48,466 nucleotides of DNA from the NCBI GenBank assembly GCA_964346295.1, contig CAYFUG010000010.1, positions 1 to 48,466 on the forward strand. Direction: 5' to 3'. Position 1 is the stretch's first letter; each line of letters opens with the position of its first letter. The notes beneath the pieces are model-generated. The model saw nothing but the letters and a program-made list of their open reading frames with translations, was not told where the DNA came from and searched no databases. The translations under genes were made by a program, and so were the position numbers. Below are positions 34,607 to 43,520 of the stretch, piece after piece. Origin of the DNA: CAYFUG01 sp964346295. Lineage in GTDB: Bacteria > Patescibacteriota > Minisyncoccia > Moranbacterales > DUUL01.

Positions 34607-35497
34607 TTAAACTTTTGCTCGGGCTATTGTAACTACCTGTCTTAAAAGCAGGGCTACTGTGATTGGTCCCACTCCGCCAGGAACTGGCGTCACCAAGCTT
34701 GCCTGCCCTTGTTTTTGAATAGTTCGCCAATCTACATCTCCTACTATTTCTTCCCTGTCCCCTTCCCTTTTCTTCCATTTAATACCGACATCAATTATTA
34801 CCGCCTTTGGCTTAATCATTTCGGCATTGATTAAATTAGTTTGGCCGGTAGCACTGATTAGAATATCAGCTCTTTGGGTATGCTCTTTGAGGTTCTGGGT
34901 TTGATCGTGACAGATAGTTACCGTGGCTCCTGCTTGAGCCAAAAATATCGTCAGGGGCTTACCAACGATATTAGAATAGCCTACCACTACTGCTTCTTTC
35001 TTGGCAAGGGTGATATTTTTTCGAAGGAGAATTTCTCGGACCGCCAAAGGAGTGATAGGAGCCAAGAAGCTTTGATCGGAAGGCAGGCTTAAACCATTCT
35101 TAGAATCTTTAATACCATAGGCACAGAAATTCCCGAAATTGATAGCGCCTAAACAGTCTACATCTTTAGAAGGGGTGAGATGATTTAGGATAGGAGCTGG
35201 ATCTAGGTGCTTGGGAAGGGGCAATTGAACGATAATAGCATTGACTTGAGAGTTTTGGTTGAGCTTGTCAATTGATGACAGTAAATCTTCTTGGGAGATA
35301 GAGGCGGAAAATTTTTGTACTTGAACTGAAATCCCAACTCGCTCTCCTGCTTGATGTTTTTTTTCTACATAAAGCTGACTAGCCGGATTTTCTCCTACTA
35401 AGACTACCGCCAAAACCGGAGTCTTCTTGAGAAGAGAAGCTTCTTTTTGGGTTTGCATTAAAATCTCTTGAGCAATTTGATTGCCGTTAATCAGCAT
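34607..35497 (-). CDS. folD: Methylenetetrahydrofolate dehydrogenase/cyclohydrolase
   Basis: Bifunctional enzyme interconverting methylene-, methenyl- and formyl-tetrahydrofolate for purines and formyl-Met. Motifs: QLYVEKKHQAGERVGI (catalytic Lys ~55), QLPLPKHLD (~97), CLGAINFG (~126), VVVGYSNIVGKPLTIFL (NADP site ~168) and VTPVPGGVGPITVALLL (~269). The length of 296 is normal. Confidence 0.96.
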   Translation of the reverse strand: MLINGNQIAQEILMQTQKEASLLKKTPVLAVVLVGENPASQLYVEKKHQAGERVGISVQVQKFSASISQEDLLSSIDKLNQNSQVNAIIVQLPLPKHLDPAPILNHLTPSKDVDCLGAINFGNFCAYGIKDSKNGLSLPSDQSFLAPITPLAVREILLRKNITLAKKEAVVVGYSNIVGKPLTIFLAQAGATVTICHDQTQNLKEHTQRADILISATGQTNLINAEMIKPKAVIIDVGIKWKKREGDREEIVGDVDWRTIQKQGQASLVTPVPGGVGPITVALLLRQVVTIARAKV

Positions 35498-35519
35498 AGA
35501 GCAGTAGATTGAAAATAAT

Positions 35520-37055
35520 TTAGTTGCTTTCTTCTTGAGGAGGCCAGAGCCAAATCAGAACTTTATTATTAGTGTGCTTATTTTCAACTAATTGAAAATT
35601 TTCTTCAATATAATCTTCAGCAGAACCTTTTACATTAAATTCTTTATCGCTGGTGATAAACCAGACTCGAGAGTTTTCTTGTTGCAGTCTTTGAATCTCT
35701 TCTAGGCGGAGCTTGTCGTCTTCTCCATAACTGAAGGTTTTGCTATGACTACCTCGAATATTATAAAGATACAGTTCCCGAGTTATTAAAACATCTTCTG
35801 GTTGTCTTCTTTTCAAAAATTCTCCGTAAGCCTCTCGATAGTTAGGATGATCCCAGTCTTTTGGCTCCCCGTAGAAACTTTCTCCGGAGGCCAAAAAGCC
35901 CCAATTAATCAAAATGATAAAAAAGTATCCTGTGAGGAGCAAAGCGGTTAGGGATTGAAATTTAAAACCAATTTTTTGAGCCAAGAAATTGGCTGAATAA
36001 TAAATTCCGCCCGCTACCAGAATGATTTTGAAGGGCTGGGAAAGGTAGAGGTATTGGTCTCCGGCGTTGCGATCCCAAAGCAGAATGGCGGCCAGTAAAA
36101 TTGTTAGATAGTTGACAGTAAGCCAAGTTCCGATTTTGGGGTATTTTCTAATGAGGTAGCTCGCTCCTACCATTATAAAGGTAAAGGCCACCAAGAGATG
36201 GGAATAGTCCCAGGTAGTTTTTAGCAAGTAGCTCCAGTTATTTTCCGGAAAAGTCAAAAAGCTGGCGGCTTTGTTCAGGTATGGTAGCTTAGCAAATAAA
36301 GCAATTAGAATAATTGCAGTTAACCCTAGGCCATACCAGAGGTGAGAGAGATTGCTTTTTTTTGACAAAAATAATCCGGAAATAAAAAAATAGATTAGTA
36401 GAACGAGTACTATATTAACTGTCAATAGATGAGTCTCTAGAGAAAGCCAACCGAAAGCCATTACTGGGATGAGATAGAGCCAATTAAAGTAGGTTTTTTG
36501 ACGAAGTTTTTTTAAAAAAACAGGAGCTCTGCCTCCGGGTTTAGATTCTAGAAATTGGAAAATGCTCAAGGAAAACAAAAAGAAGACTGGCGCGAACATG
36601 GAGTACATTCGAAAATTGCGATCTTGCAAAAGATTACTAAGGCTAATGGCAGCTAGGAGGGCTGCCAGGAGAGCCAGCGGAAATTTACGCGTGTAATAAT
36701 AACTAACCAAAAAAATTAAAATTACTCCTAATATTCCCCAGCCGACACTCACTAGGCGGCTATTAGCTTCGGTGGGTTCCAAAAAATGGAATAGTTGCGC
36801 TACCTGCCAATAGTAAACTTTACCGCGAGTGTATTTTTCGTCAGTCAGTTTTTCTTGGTTAAAATCCCAAACCTTCCATTCACCTGTCTGGTGGTAGCCA
36901 TAAGTAGCTCGCATACTTAAGTACTCATCGGCTACTAAGGAACGAGTGCCTAACCGATAGAGGCGCAAAAAAGCTGCTAGCAAAATTATTACTATTAAAG
37001 CACCCCAAAGAAGAAGGTTGCGGTTTTTATTTAAAAAATCTGCTATTTTTTTCAT
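35520..37055 (-). CDS. GT39-like integral membrane glycosyltransferase
   Basis: A 511-residue protein with ~10 transmembrane segments. The first extracytoplasmic loop has the acidic DE motif (RLGTRSLVADEYLSMRATYGY, ~35-52) of the GT-C fold (ArnT/PMT type), which uses polyprenyl-phosphate sugars on the outside of the membrane. A soluble C-terminal part (~400-505) follows. Substrate unknown. It lies in the minus-strand run between yidD and folD. Confidence 0.82.
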   Translation of the reverse strand: MKKIADFLNKNRNLLLWGALIVIILLAAFLRLYRLGTRSLVADEYLSMRATYGYHQTGEWKVWDFNQEKLTDEKYTRGKVYYWQVAQLFHFLEPTEANSRLVSVGWGILGVILIFLVSYYYTRKFPLALLAALLAAISLSNLLQDRNFRMYSMFAPVFFLFSLSIFQFLESKPGGRAPVFLKKLRQKTYFNWLYLIPVMAFGWLSLETHLLTVNIVLVLLIYFFISGLFLSKKSNLSHLWYGLGLTAIILIALFAKLPYLNKAASFLTFPENNWSYLLKTTWDYSHLLVAFTFIMVGASYLIRKYPKIGTWLTVNYLTILLAAILLWDRNAGDQYLYLSQPFKIILVAGGIYYSANFLAQKIGFKFQSLTALLLTGYFFIILINWGFLASGESFYGEPKDWDHPNYREAYGEFLKRRQPEDVLITRELYLYNIRGSHSKTFSYGEDDKLRLEEIQRLQQENSRVWFITSDKEFNVKGSAEDYIEENFQLVENKHTNNKVLIWLWPPQEESN

Positions 37056-37098
37056 GGTAATGTGAATTTTGAAAGCTTAAGTAGTAGGCAGCTGATTT

Positions 37099-37350
37099 TT
37101 AAAGAGAGAATTTCTCTGGAACTTCGTCGAATCCCCCTTCTGCCCAAGGATGACAGCGCAATACTCGCTTAAAACCTAGCCAACTACCTCGCAAAGCGCC
37201 AAAACGCTCAATTGACTGGCGGGTGTATTCTGAGCAAGTAGGATGAAAACGACAAGTGCGCTCACTGTAAACATAACTGAGCCAGCCCGTATCTCTAGAA
37301 AGGGTTTTTTGGTAGACTCTAATTAGAAAAATTAATATCTTAGTTAACAT
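37099..37350 (-). CDS. yidD: Membrane protein insertion efficiency factor YidD
   Basis: An 83-residue protein with the family core: IFLIRVYQKTLSRDTG, then CRFHPTCSEYTRQSIERFGALRGSWLGFKRVLRCHPWAEGGFDEVP. It assists YidC-dependent insertion. It usually lies between rnpA and yidC. Here it sits ~2.1 kb before rpmH on the opposite strand, with a GT39-like gene in between, so the classic cluster has been rearranged. Confidence 0.95.
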   Translation of the reverse strand: MLTKILIFLIRVYQKTLSRDTGWLSYVYSERTCRFHPTCSEYTRQSIERFGALRGSWLGFKRVLRCHPWAEGGFDEVPEKFSL

Positions 37351-37444
37351 TGGTTTGAATTATAACTAAAAAAATAATAAAATGAAAGATAGCTTGGAAA
37401 ATAATAATTTCTAGAAATCTTTAAATTTACTAATAAACTTCACT

Positions 37445-39385
37445 ATGACGAAAAAAAAGTCTCACTCTAAAAAATCTAAGTCGAGGGCGGCTGGAAATGA
37501 AGAGAAAAACCTCTCCGTCGTTTCTGAGAAAAAAAAGTCTACCAATAAAGATAACCTCTCTCAAAAACTTAATCCTTCATCGGCCGGCTTGTCAAAAAAT
37601 CAATCCAATTCTTCTAGCAAAGCAGCTAAACCAAAATCGGAGGCCTGGTTGAGTTTGAATCTTTTTGAGTTGGTTTCTTTGTTCTGGGTAGATTTAGCCT
37701 TGGCGGGGTTATTACTAGCACTTCTAGGTTTGTTTTATGTAGAAGTTTTGTGGATACTAGGATTCGTGTCTTTGGGGGTAATTTTTTACACCCTTAAAAA
37801 AGGATTTTTAACTATTAGTCCTTTAGAAAAACCTGACAAACTAGCCCTAATGGGAATTTTAGTTTTAGCGCTGCTACTCTCCTTTTCTGTCTCCCCTACT
37901 ATTTTTGGCGGTAGAGACGAAGGTTCTTTGGCAACTGCAGGCATTTTACTGGCTCAGAATCATAGCTTGACTCATCAAGGAGAGCTAATTTCTCAAATGA
38001 GTGAAATTTATGGCCCTGGGAAGGCTTTGAATTTCCCCGGGTTTTATTATCCTCAGGAGGGAGCCTTGAAGAGCCAGTTCTTACCAGGCTACTCTAGCTG
38101 GTTGGCTTTTTGGTACGGAACTCTGGGAGTAGAAGGGTTTAATTTTGCTAATTTATTGCCCTTCTTTACCTTTCTGGGTTCTTTTTATTTAATATTGAGA
38201 AAATTTTTACAAAAGTACACCTTTGCTTGGGCTGGATTGTTACTCTTAGCCACTAGTTTCCCAATCTTTATTTTTTATCAATTCACCTTAACAGAAATCT
38301 TCTTTGCCGCCCTTCTTTGGTTGGCTCTCTATTCGTTCTTCCGCTATCTGAGAGACAAAAAATTGATTAATTTTTTTATTTTTGCTTACCCTTTATTTTT
38401 AACTCCCTTTGTGAGAATTGAGGCGGTAGCCATTGTGTTTATTTTTTGCTTAATGTTAATCATAAAGGACTCTAAACATTTACGGCTAGCCAGCTATCAA
38501 TTTATCTTGACAGCTCTGGGCGCTTTTTTTGCCCTGGCGATATTTACTAATACGAGCTTTTTTGTAGATACTTTTAAAGGCTTTGCTGAGCTTCCTAATC
38601 CTACTGAGCAGAGTCAAGGATCAACTTGGGGAGAAGAAGGATTCTCTTTGATTCCAGATGATTGGAGAAATTTTTATCTGCTAAAAATTTTTTACAATTA
38701 TAATCTGCTGCCCTTCTTGTTGCTAGGAGGTATAGCGATTTTTGATCTTTTTCGTAAAAAAGCCTACCAACACCTGATACCTTTCTTTGTTTTTGCTCCC
38801 AGTTTGATTTACTTAATAGATGCTAATATCTCCCTGGATCACCCTTGGATGCTCCGACGTTTCGTTTTCGCGGTAATTCCTTTGGTATTTTTTTACAGTG
38901 CTGTTATTTTGGATTCTGCCAGCCTTCGACTGCGCTGGTTAAGTTGGAGTATTGTGGTGTTTGGAGTGGCGATCAACATTTTTATGCTTACTCCCTTTGC
39001 TGAATTTGGTCAAAATAAGAACCTCTGGCCACAAGTTAAGCGAATTTCAGAGAATTTTGATGATAACGATTTAGTGTTGGTAGCCCAAAAATCTTCTGGC
39101 AGTGGTTGGTCATTGGTTAGCGAGCCATTGCGAGTTATTGAGGGAATTCCAGCGCTGTATTTTTTTAATCCTCAAGATTTAGAGAAGATGGATTTGGAAA
39201 AATTTGAAGATGTCTACCTATTAACCTCTTCTCAGGACGAAGAATTGTTTTCTGAAGTTCCCAAGGAAAGAGTCCAATCTTATTCCTGGGAAAATAGAAT
39301 TATCAATCCCTCCAGGAAGTCTTTGGAAAAACCCGTTATTGAAAAATATCAAGTCTCAGGAAACCTTTACAAGTTAAGCCGATGA
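37445..39385 (+). CDS. GT39-like integral membrane glycosyltransferase, second
   Basis: A 646-residue protein. A lysine/serine-rich cytoplasmic N-terminus (~1-65) is followed by ~12 membrane spans and a C-terminal soluble part. The loop after the first spans has GGRDEGSLATAGILL, the acidic GT-C motif. It is probably a lipid-linked sugar transferase acting outside the membrane. It ends at a TGA stop, showing TGA is not recoded. Divergent from yidD. Confidence 0.78.
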   Translation: MTKKKSHSKKSKSRAAGNEEKNLSVVSEKKKSTNKDNLSQKLNPSSAGLSKNQSNSSSKAAKPKSEAWLSLNLFELVSLFWVDLALAGLLLALLGLFYVEVLWILGFVSLGVIFYTLKKGFLTISPLEKPDKLALMGILVLALLLSFSVSPTIFGGRDEGSLATAGILLAQNHSLTHQGELISQMSEIYGPGKALNFPGFYYPQEGALKSQFLPGYSSWLAFWYGTLGVEGFNFANLLPFFTFLGSFYLILRKFLQKYTFAWAGLLLLATSFPIFIFYQFTLTEIFFAALLWLALYSFFRYLRDKKLINFFIFAYPLFLTPFVRIEAVAIVFIFCLMLIIKDSKHLRLASYQFILTALGAFFALAIFTNTSFFVDTFKGFAELPNPTEQSQGSTWGEEGFSLIPDDWRNFYLLKIFYNYNLLPFLLLGGIAIFDLFRKKAYQHLIPFFVFAPSLIYLIDANISLDHPWMLRRFVFAVIPLVFFYSAVILDSASLRLRWLSWSIVVFGVAINIFMLTPFAEFGQNKNLWPQVKRISENFDDNDLVLVAQKSSGSGWSLVSEPLRVIEGIPALYFFNPQDLEKMDLEKFEDVYLLTSSQDEELFSEVPKERVQSYSWENRIINPSRKSLEKPVIEKYQVSGNLYKLSR

Positions 39386-39429
39386 CTAGATTATTACCGG
39401 CTCTAAGTTACAAGGCACCTTAATTAGTT

Positions 39430-39457
39430 TGACTTTAGTTATCAGCATGCTACAATT
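39430..39457 (+). promoter_or_regulatory. Sigma-70-type promoter of rpmH operon
   Basis: TTGACT (39430-39435) and TACAAT (39452-39457) with a 16-base spacer, ~38 bases before the rpmH start. It is the best promoter match seen in the window and fits a highly expressed ribosomal operon. Confidence 0.75.
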
Positions 39458-39495
39458 TTTCTTGATTTAAGTAATTAAAGAATTTTAAATTAACC

Positions 39496-39639
39496 ATGAC
39501 TAAAAGAACTTACCAACCCAAGGCTCGTCGACGATCCCGAAGGCATGGCTTCTTAAAGCGATCTGAAACCAAGAATGGTCGCAATGTATTAAAGAGAAGG
39601 CGCCAAAAAGGACGCAAGCGTTTGACTGTATCAACCTAA
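39496..39639 (+). CDS. rpmH: Large ribosomal subunit protein bL34
   Basis: A 47-residue basic protein, MTKRTYQPKARRRSRRHGFL at the start and ending KRLTVST, with the conserved NGRNVLKRRRQKGRKRL segment. It is first in the rpmH-rnpA-yidC-jag operon, three bases before rnpA. dnaA, which often sits beside rpmH, is not here. Confidence 0.96.
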   Translation: MTKRTYQPKARRRSRRHGFLKRSETKNGRNVLKRRRQKGRKRLTVST

Positions 39640-39642
39640 ATT

Positions 39643-40008
39643 ATGCTACCTTCCCACAATCGGCTCCGCGATTCCTGGGAAATCCAGACGGTTTTTCAAA
39701 AAGGGAGAACGGTAGGAGCTGATTGGTTGCTACTGAGGCTTTACCGAAATCCCCAGCGAGATGCAAAATCTCCCCGGATAGCTTTTGTGGTGGGCTTGAA
39801 ATTTTCTAAAAAGGCAGTGACCAGAAATCGAGCTAAGCGAATTTTGCGAGAAGCAGTTCGAAGTCACTTACAAAAGTTCCCTCCTGGTTACGATGGAGTT
39901 TTTTTTCTTAGCCAGCAAGCTTCTCCCGAAAAGTTATCTTCTTCAGTGATTCAGGGTAAAGTGGAATTGATTATTGCCAAAATGAAACAAAAGTGCCTTG
40001 GAATCTAA
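39643..40008 (+). CDS. rnpA: Ribonuclease P protein component
   Basis: A 121-residue protein that helps RNase P RNA bind and mature pre-tRNA 5' ends. The family hallmark RNRAKRILREAVR (~64-76) is present, preceded by FVVGLKFSKKAV. Tightly coupled to rpmH upstream; yidC follows after 35 bases. Confidence 0.95.
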   Translation: MLPSHNRLRDSWEIQTVFQKGRTVGADWLLLRLYRNPQRDAKSPRIAFVVGLKFSKKAVTRNRAKRILREAVRSHLQKFPPGYDGVFFLSQQASPEKLSSSVIQGKVELIIAKMKQKCLGI

Positions 40009-40043
40009 AACAAGTTATCTACTAAAAAACTAAAAACTGCTCC

Positions 40044-40874
40044 GTGTCTCTAATTAAATCTTTTTTTTCGGTTACTGTTTTTCAGCCATTATTCAATGCG
40101 CTGATTTTACTTTATCTTTTGATTCCTGATCTGGGAGTGGCCATTGTACTACTTACGGTAATTATTAAGCTACTCCTGTTACCCACCTCTCGAAAGGCTA
40201 TTGAATCTCAAAAGAAGATGCAGGAGATTCAGCCGGAAGTAAAAGAGCTCCAAAAAAAATATAAACATGACCGCCAGCTCCAAAGTCAGAAGATTATGGA
40301 GCTTTATCGCAAAAAGAATGTTAATCCGGCTTCAGGGTGCTTGCCGATGATTGTTCAGCTAGTTTTTTTAATAGCTCTTTATCAAGTTTTTCTAACAGGA
40401 TTAGGCTCTGATAACATTGGACAGTATCTGTACGGATTTGTTGAAAGTCCTCAACAGCTAAATCCGATCGCCTTTGGATTCTTGGATTTGTCGGTCCCCA
40501 ATAACTTCTTAGCTTTAGTGGTAGCGGCTTTGCAATTCGTACAAGGTAAGATGATGCTAAAAAAACAAGATCTCAAAAAGAGTTCTGATAAAAAAAAGCC
40601 GGCCAAAAAAGATTCTCAGAAGCCAGCTGAGCCAGAGTTTGCCGAACTTTTTCAAAAGCAAATTCTTTACATGGGACCCTTGTTCACTCTCTTGATTGGT
40701 AACAGCTTTTCTTCTCAGCTAATTGGCATTACTATTCCTTCCGGACTAATACTCTACTGGGGTATTTCCACGATTTTTATGATTGTTCAGCAATATCAAA
40801 TTTTTAAAAAAGAAGGAGGTTCTCTACTGAAAAATACTTCTCAGTCTACTGCCCCAGAGAAAGCTAAATTGTAA
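40044..40874 (+). CDS. yidC: Membrane protein insertase YidC, short form
   Basis: A 276-residue YidC/Oxa1 insertase starting at GTG. It lacks the large periplasmic domain of the proteobacterial type and has no lipobox. Core features are a TM helix (~13-38), the cytoplasmic helical hairpin (KAIESQKKMQEIQPEVKELQKKY ~50-72), NVNPASGCLPMIVQL (~93-107) and three further TM helices. A lysine/serine-rich loop (~165-195) between late helices is longer than usual. Confidence 0.93.
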   Translation: MSLIKSFFSVTVFQPLFNALILLYLLIPDLGVAIVLLTVIIKLLLLPTSRKAIESQKKMQEIQPEVKELQKKYKHDRQLQSQKIMELYRKKNVNPASGCLPMIVQLVFLIALYQVFLTGLGSDNIGQYLYGFVESPQQLNPIAFGFLDLSVPNNFLALVVAALQFVQGKMMLKKQDLKKSSDKKKPAKKDSQKPAEPEFAELFQKQILYMGPLFTLLIGNSFSSQLIGITIPSGLILYWGISTIFMIVQQYQIFKKEGGSLLKNTSQSTAPEKAKL

Positions 40875-40890
40875 CTTTTAAGATAACACT

Positions 40891-41379
40891 ATGAACTTTG
40901 AAGAAAAAAAGACTATCATTGAAAAAGTAGCCAAAGATTTATTGGAAAAAATGGGGTTTGAAAAAGCAGTTATTCAAGTTTCCACTAAAATATCACCCCG
41001 AGAAGAAGCTAGTCCTGTCCAGGTAGAGATAAAGACCAAGGATGCCTCCTCGTCCTATTTGATTGGTAAGCACGGGGTCAATTTATCTGCCTTGCAGCAT
41101 TTATTAAGAGTCTTAGTAAAGAGATCTGCTCCTGAAAGTGAAATTGGTTTCAATGTAGATGTCAATGATTATCGCAAAGAACAACAGCGAGGTATCACTG
41201 ACTTGGCTCGAGAGATTGCCGAAAAAGTTTCAATGGAACAGCAGTCCATGGCCCTGAGACCAATGAACTCCTTTGAGCGACGCCTGGTGCACACTGAATT
41301 GGCTAATTTTGAGGGAATAGAAACAGAAAGCTTCGGAGAAGGAGAAGAACGCAAAGTAATCATCCGACCGACCTCATAG
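40891..41379 (+). CDS. jag: RNA-binding protein Jag/KhpB
   Basis: A 162-residue protein with a short N-terminal Jag-like region, a KH domain (LIGKHGVNLSALQHLLRVLV, ~55-75) and a C-terminal R3H domain (MNSFERRLVHTELANFEGIETES, ~127-150). It binds RNA and usually follows yidC, as here (16 bases). Partner of KhpA, which is not in the window. Confidence 0.93.
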   Translation: MNFEEKKTIIEKVAKDLLEKMGFEKAVIQVSTKISPREEASPVQVEIKTKDASSSYLIGKHGVNLSALQHLLRVLVKRSAPESEIGFNVDVNDYRKEQQRGITDLAREIAEKVSMEQQSMALRPMNSFERRLVHTELANFEGIETESFGEGEERKVIIRPTS

Positions 41380-41397
41380 TCTAGCGCCTAGTAAAAA

Positions 41398-41451
41398 AAT
41401 GACTGCGATTCACCTTGGGATTGAGGCAGCATTTAATTATAGGCAGTCATT
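41398..41451. repeat. Inverted repeat after jag
   Basis: AATGACTGC (41398-41406) and GCAGTCATT (41443-41451), a 9-bp stem with a 36-base loop. There is no T-run, so it is not a typical terminator; possibly a processing hairpin at the operon end. Confidence 0.4.
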
Positions 41452-41536
41452 ACAAGGCTATAAAATGACAGAAGCTAGCTTCGCTTGATATCGAATTTGT
41501 TTAAGGCTGTTTATTTAACAAGTAACGGGGACGGGT

Positions 41537-42991
41537 TTGTCGACTTCAAGAAAAGTTGTTTATAATGTGGCTATTTCTGCCGGATCCAAGATTTTAGGAA
41601 CCATCTTGGGATTCGTGATTCTTAAGAAACTTACTGTTCACTTAGGCCAGGCAGATTTTGGTTATTACTCTGTCGCCTTGGCTTACTTCGCCTTTTTCAA
41701 TAGTTTAGGTGACTGGGGAATCTACCAAACTGTTACCCGAAAAATTTCTCGACCCGGAGCAGACGAATCCAAAATTCTGGGGAATGCTTTTGGCCTAAGA
41801 ATAACCATTTCTGCCAGCTTAGTTTTACTAGCTAGCTTAGTAAGCTGGTTTTTTTTATGGACACCTTTTTGGGAGGATAATATATATCCAGATAAGCTTT
41901 TTATTGCTATTGTTTTAGCCTCATTAGCAGCTTTCTTTTCTTCTTCTTACGCCTTTTTGAATGGCCTTTTTCAAAAAAAACTACTGACAGACAGAGTGGC
42001 AATAGTAGAATTTTTAGGAAAGTTAGTACAAGCGGGTCTAATAGTCTTGGGAGTAATTCAAGGCTGGGGACTGGTATTTTTTGTAGGAGTAATGGTGGTC
42101 TTTATGGCCTTTAATTGGCTAGGAATTTACTTTCAAGCTCAAAGATTGGTAGCCTTTCGGCCCAGTTTTAATTGGAGCTATTGGAAGAAATTTTTGCGAC
42201 AATCTTTTCCAATTGGACTTTCTATTTTGGTAACTTTTGCTTATTTTAAAGCCGATACTATTTTGCTTTCTATTCTTAAGCCGGATAGTCCGGGAGATGT
42301 AGGGGTTTATCAGGCAGCTTACAAGATAATTGATAATTTAAGTTTTTTCCCGGGAATGATCGTAGGGTTGGCCACTCCGATGCTGGCATTTAATTTTGTT
42401 CAAAATAAAGCTAAGTTTCGGCGCCTAGTAAATCAAACCTTTAGAATTTTTAGTGCCTTGGTGATTCCTTTGATTGTAGGAACTCAACTTTTAGCGGAAG
42501 ATATTATTCTGCTGATAACCAGCCCAGAATTTATCGACTCTGCTCTAGTGCTTAGGATTATTATCTTCGCGATTGGCTTTATCTTTTTTGGACAATTATT
42601 CAACAGTGTTTTAATAGTCAGTAATTTACAAAAGGATCTCTTTCGGAATTTATTAGTCTGTGCCTTCTTTAGCGTTAGCTTGAACTTAATTTTCATTCCT
42701 CAGTATTCCTACTTAGCTACTTCGGTGGTTTCGGTTTTAACGGAGGCCTTGGTGGTAATTTTAGGCCTGGTGGTAATTTATCGCAAAGCAAAACTATTTC
42801 CTTCTTTTAGAAAAATAGGGTCCATTTTACTTTCTGCTTTCTTGATGGGAGGATTTATTTTCTTGATTCGAGATTGGTTACCGGTGCTGGTAGTGATTGG
42901 ACTTAGTCCCCTGGTGTATTTTTCAGCCTTAATTGTTACTCGAGCCGTAGAAAAGGAAGAGATTATGGAATTAGTTAGAAAAAAAGAATAG
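41537..42991 (+). CDS. Polysaccharide flippase (Wzx/RfbX-like, MOP superfamily)
   Basis: A 484-residue protein with ~14 transmembrane helices and the typical start (ISAGSKILGTILGFVILKKLTVHLG) of oligosaccharide flippases. It would move lipid-linked glycans across the membrane, consistent with the glycosyltransferases in the window. The start is TTG at 41537; no better start lies nearby. It begins ~157 bases after jag and probably has its own promoter. Confidence 0.88.
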   Translation: MSTSRKVVYNVAISAGSKILGTILGFVILKKLTVHLGQADFGYYSVALAYFAFFNSLGDWGIYQTVTRKISRPGADESKILGNAFGLRITISASLVLLASLVSWFFLWTPFWEDNIYPDKLFIAIVLASLAAFFSSSYAFLNGLFQKKLLTDRVAIVEFLGKLVQAGLIVLGVIQGWGLVFFVGVMVVFMAFNWLGIYFQAQRLVAFRPSFNWSYWKKFLRQSFPIGLSILVTFAYFKADTILLSILKPDSPGDVGVYQAAYKIIDNLSFFPGMIVGLATPMLAFNFVQNKAKFRRLVNQTFRIFSALVIPLIVGTQLLAEDIILLITSPEFIDSALVLRIIIFAIGFIFFGQLFNSVLIVSNLQKDLFRNLLVCAFFSVSLNLIFIPQYSYLATSVVSVLTEALVVILGLVVIYRKAKLFPSFRKIGSILLSAFLMGGFIFLIRDWLPVLVVIGLSPLVYFSALIVTRAVEKEEIMELVRKKE

Positions 42992-43031
42992 CTAGATAAT
43001 TAAAATTAGCTATTTTGACAAGTTAAATCTC

Positions 43032-43490
43032 ATGAAAACCTCTTCTCAGTTGGCAAAATGGACTTTCCACTCTCTTCAGCGAGGAGCTTGGGCCCCCTTA
43101 ACTGTTTTTGGTTTGCATGTAATTTCGACCTTTGGATTTAAGTTATATCATCGCTTCCCTTTCTTGGATATCCCTACCCATTTTTTAGGGGGAATCGCGA
43201 TTGCCTATTTCTTTGGGCAAAGTTTAGAAATAGCTTTAAAAAGAGGACTGGCCGGTCAACCTAGTCCCCTCTTGAACAAGGTCTTACTCTTGGCTCTAAC
43301 CGGAATGGCTACTATTTGTTGGGAATTTGCAGAGTGGAGTTGGGATTTTATTTTTCAAGCTAGCGCTCAAGGAGGTTTAGATGATACAATGCTAGATATA
43401 TTAATGGGCCTCTGGGGAGGATTAAGCTGGATAGGAGTACTATTGATTTTTGGTAAATCTCCTGGCACAATAAGTGACCCAGAAAATTAG
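43032..43490 (+). CDS. Small multi-span membrane protein (YjdF/DUF2238-like)
   Basis: A 152-residue protein with about four membrane spans. Motifs FPFLDIPTHFLGGIAIAYFFG, CWEFAEWSWDF and LDDTMLDILMGLWGG resemble the H...E...D pattern of the DUF2238 (YjdF-like) family. Function unknown. Co-directional with the flippase and the C39-like peptidase. Confidence 0.65.
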   Translation: MKTSSQLAKWTFHSLQRGAWAPLTVFGLHVISTFGFKLYHRFPFLDIPTHFLGGIAIAYFFGQSLEIALKRGLAGQPSPLLNKVLLLALTGMATICWEFAEWSWDFIFQASAQGGLDDTMLDILMGLWGGLSWIGVLLIFGKSPGTISDPEN

Positions 43491-43520
43491 CACCCGAATT
43501 TATAAATAGCAACATTTTTT

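Noticed and set aside
39386..39495. Replication origin next to rpmH
   Set aside because: No dnaA gene and no cluster of DnaA-box-like sequence is visible; the space holds only a good promoter.
41398..41451. attC-like site after jag
   Set aside because: Only a single 9-bp stem with an unstructured loop and no inner boxes or AAC/GTT boundaries.
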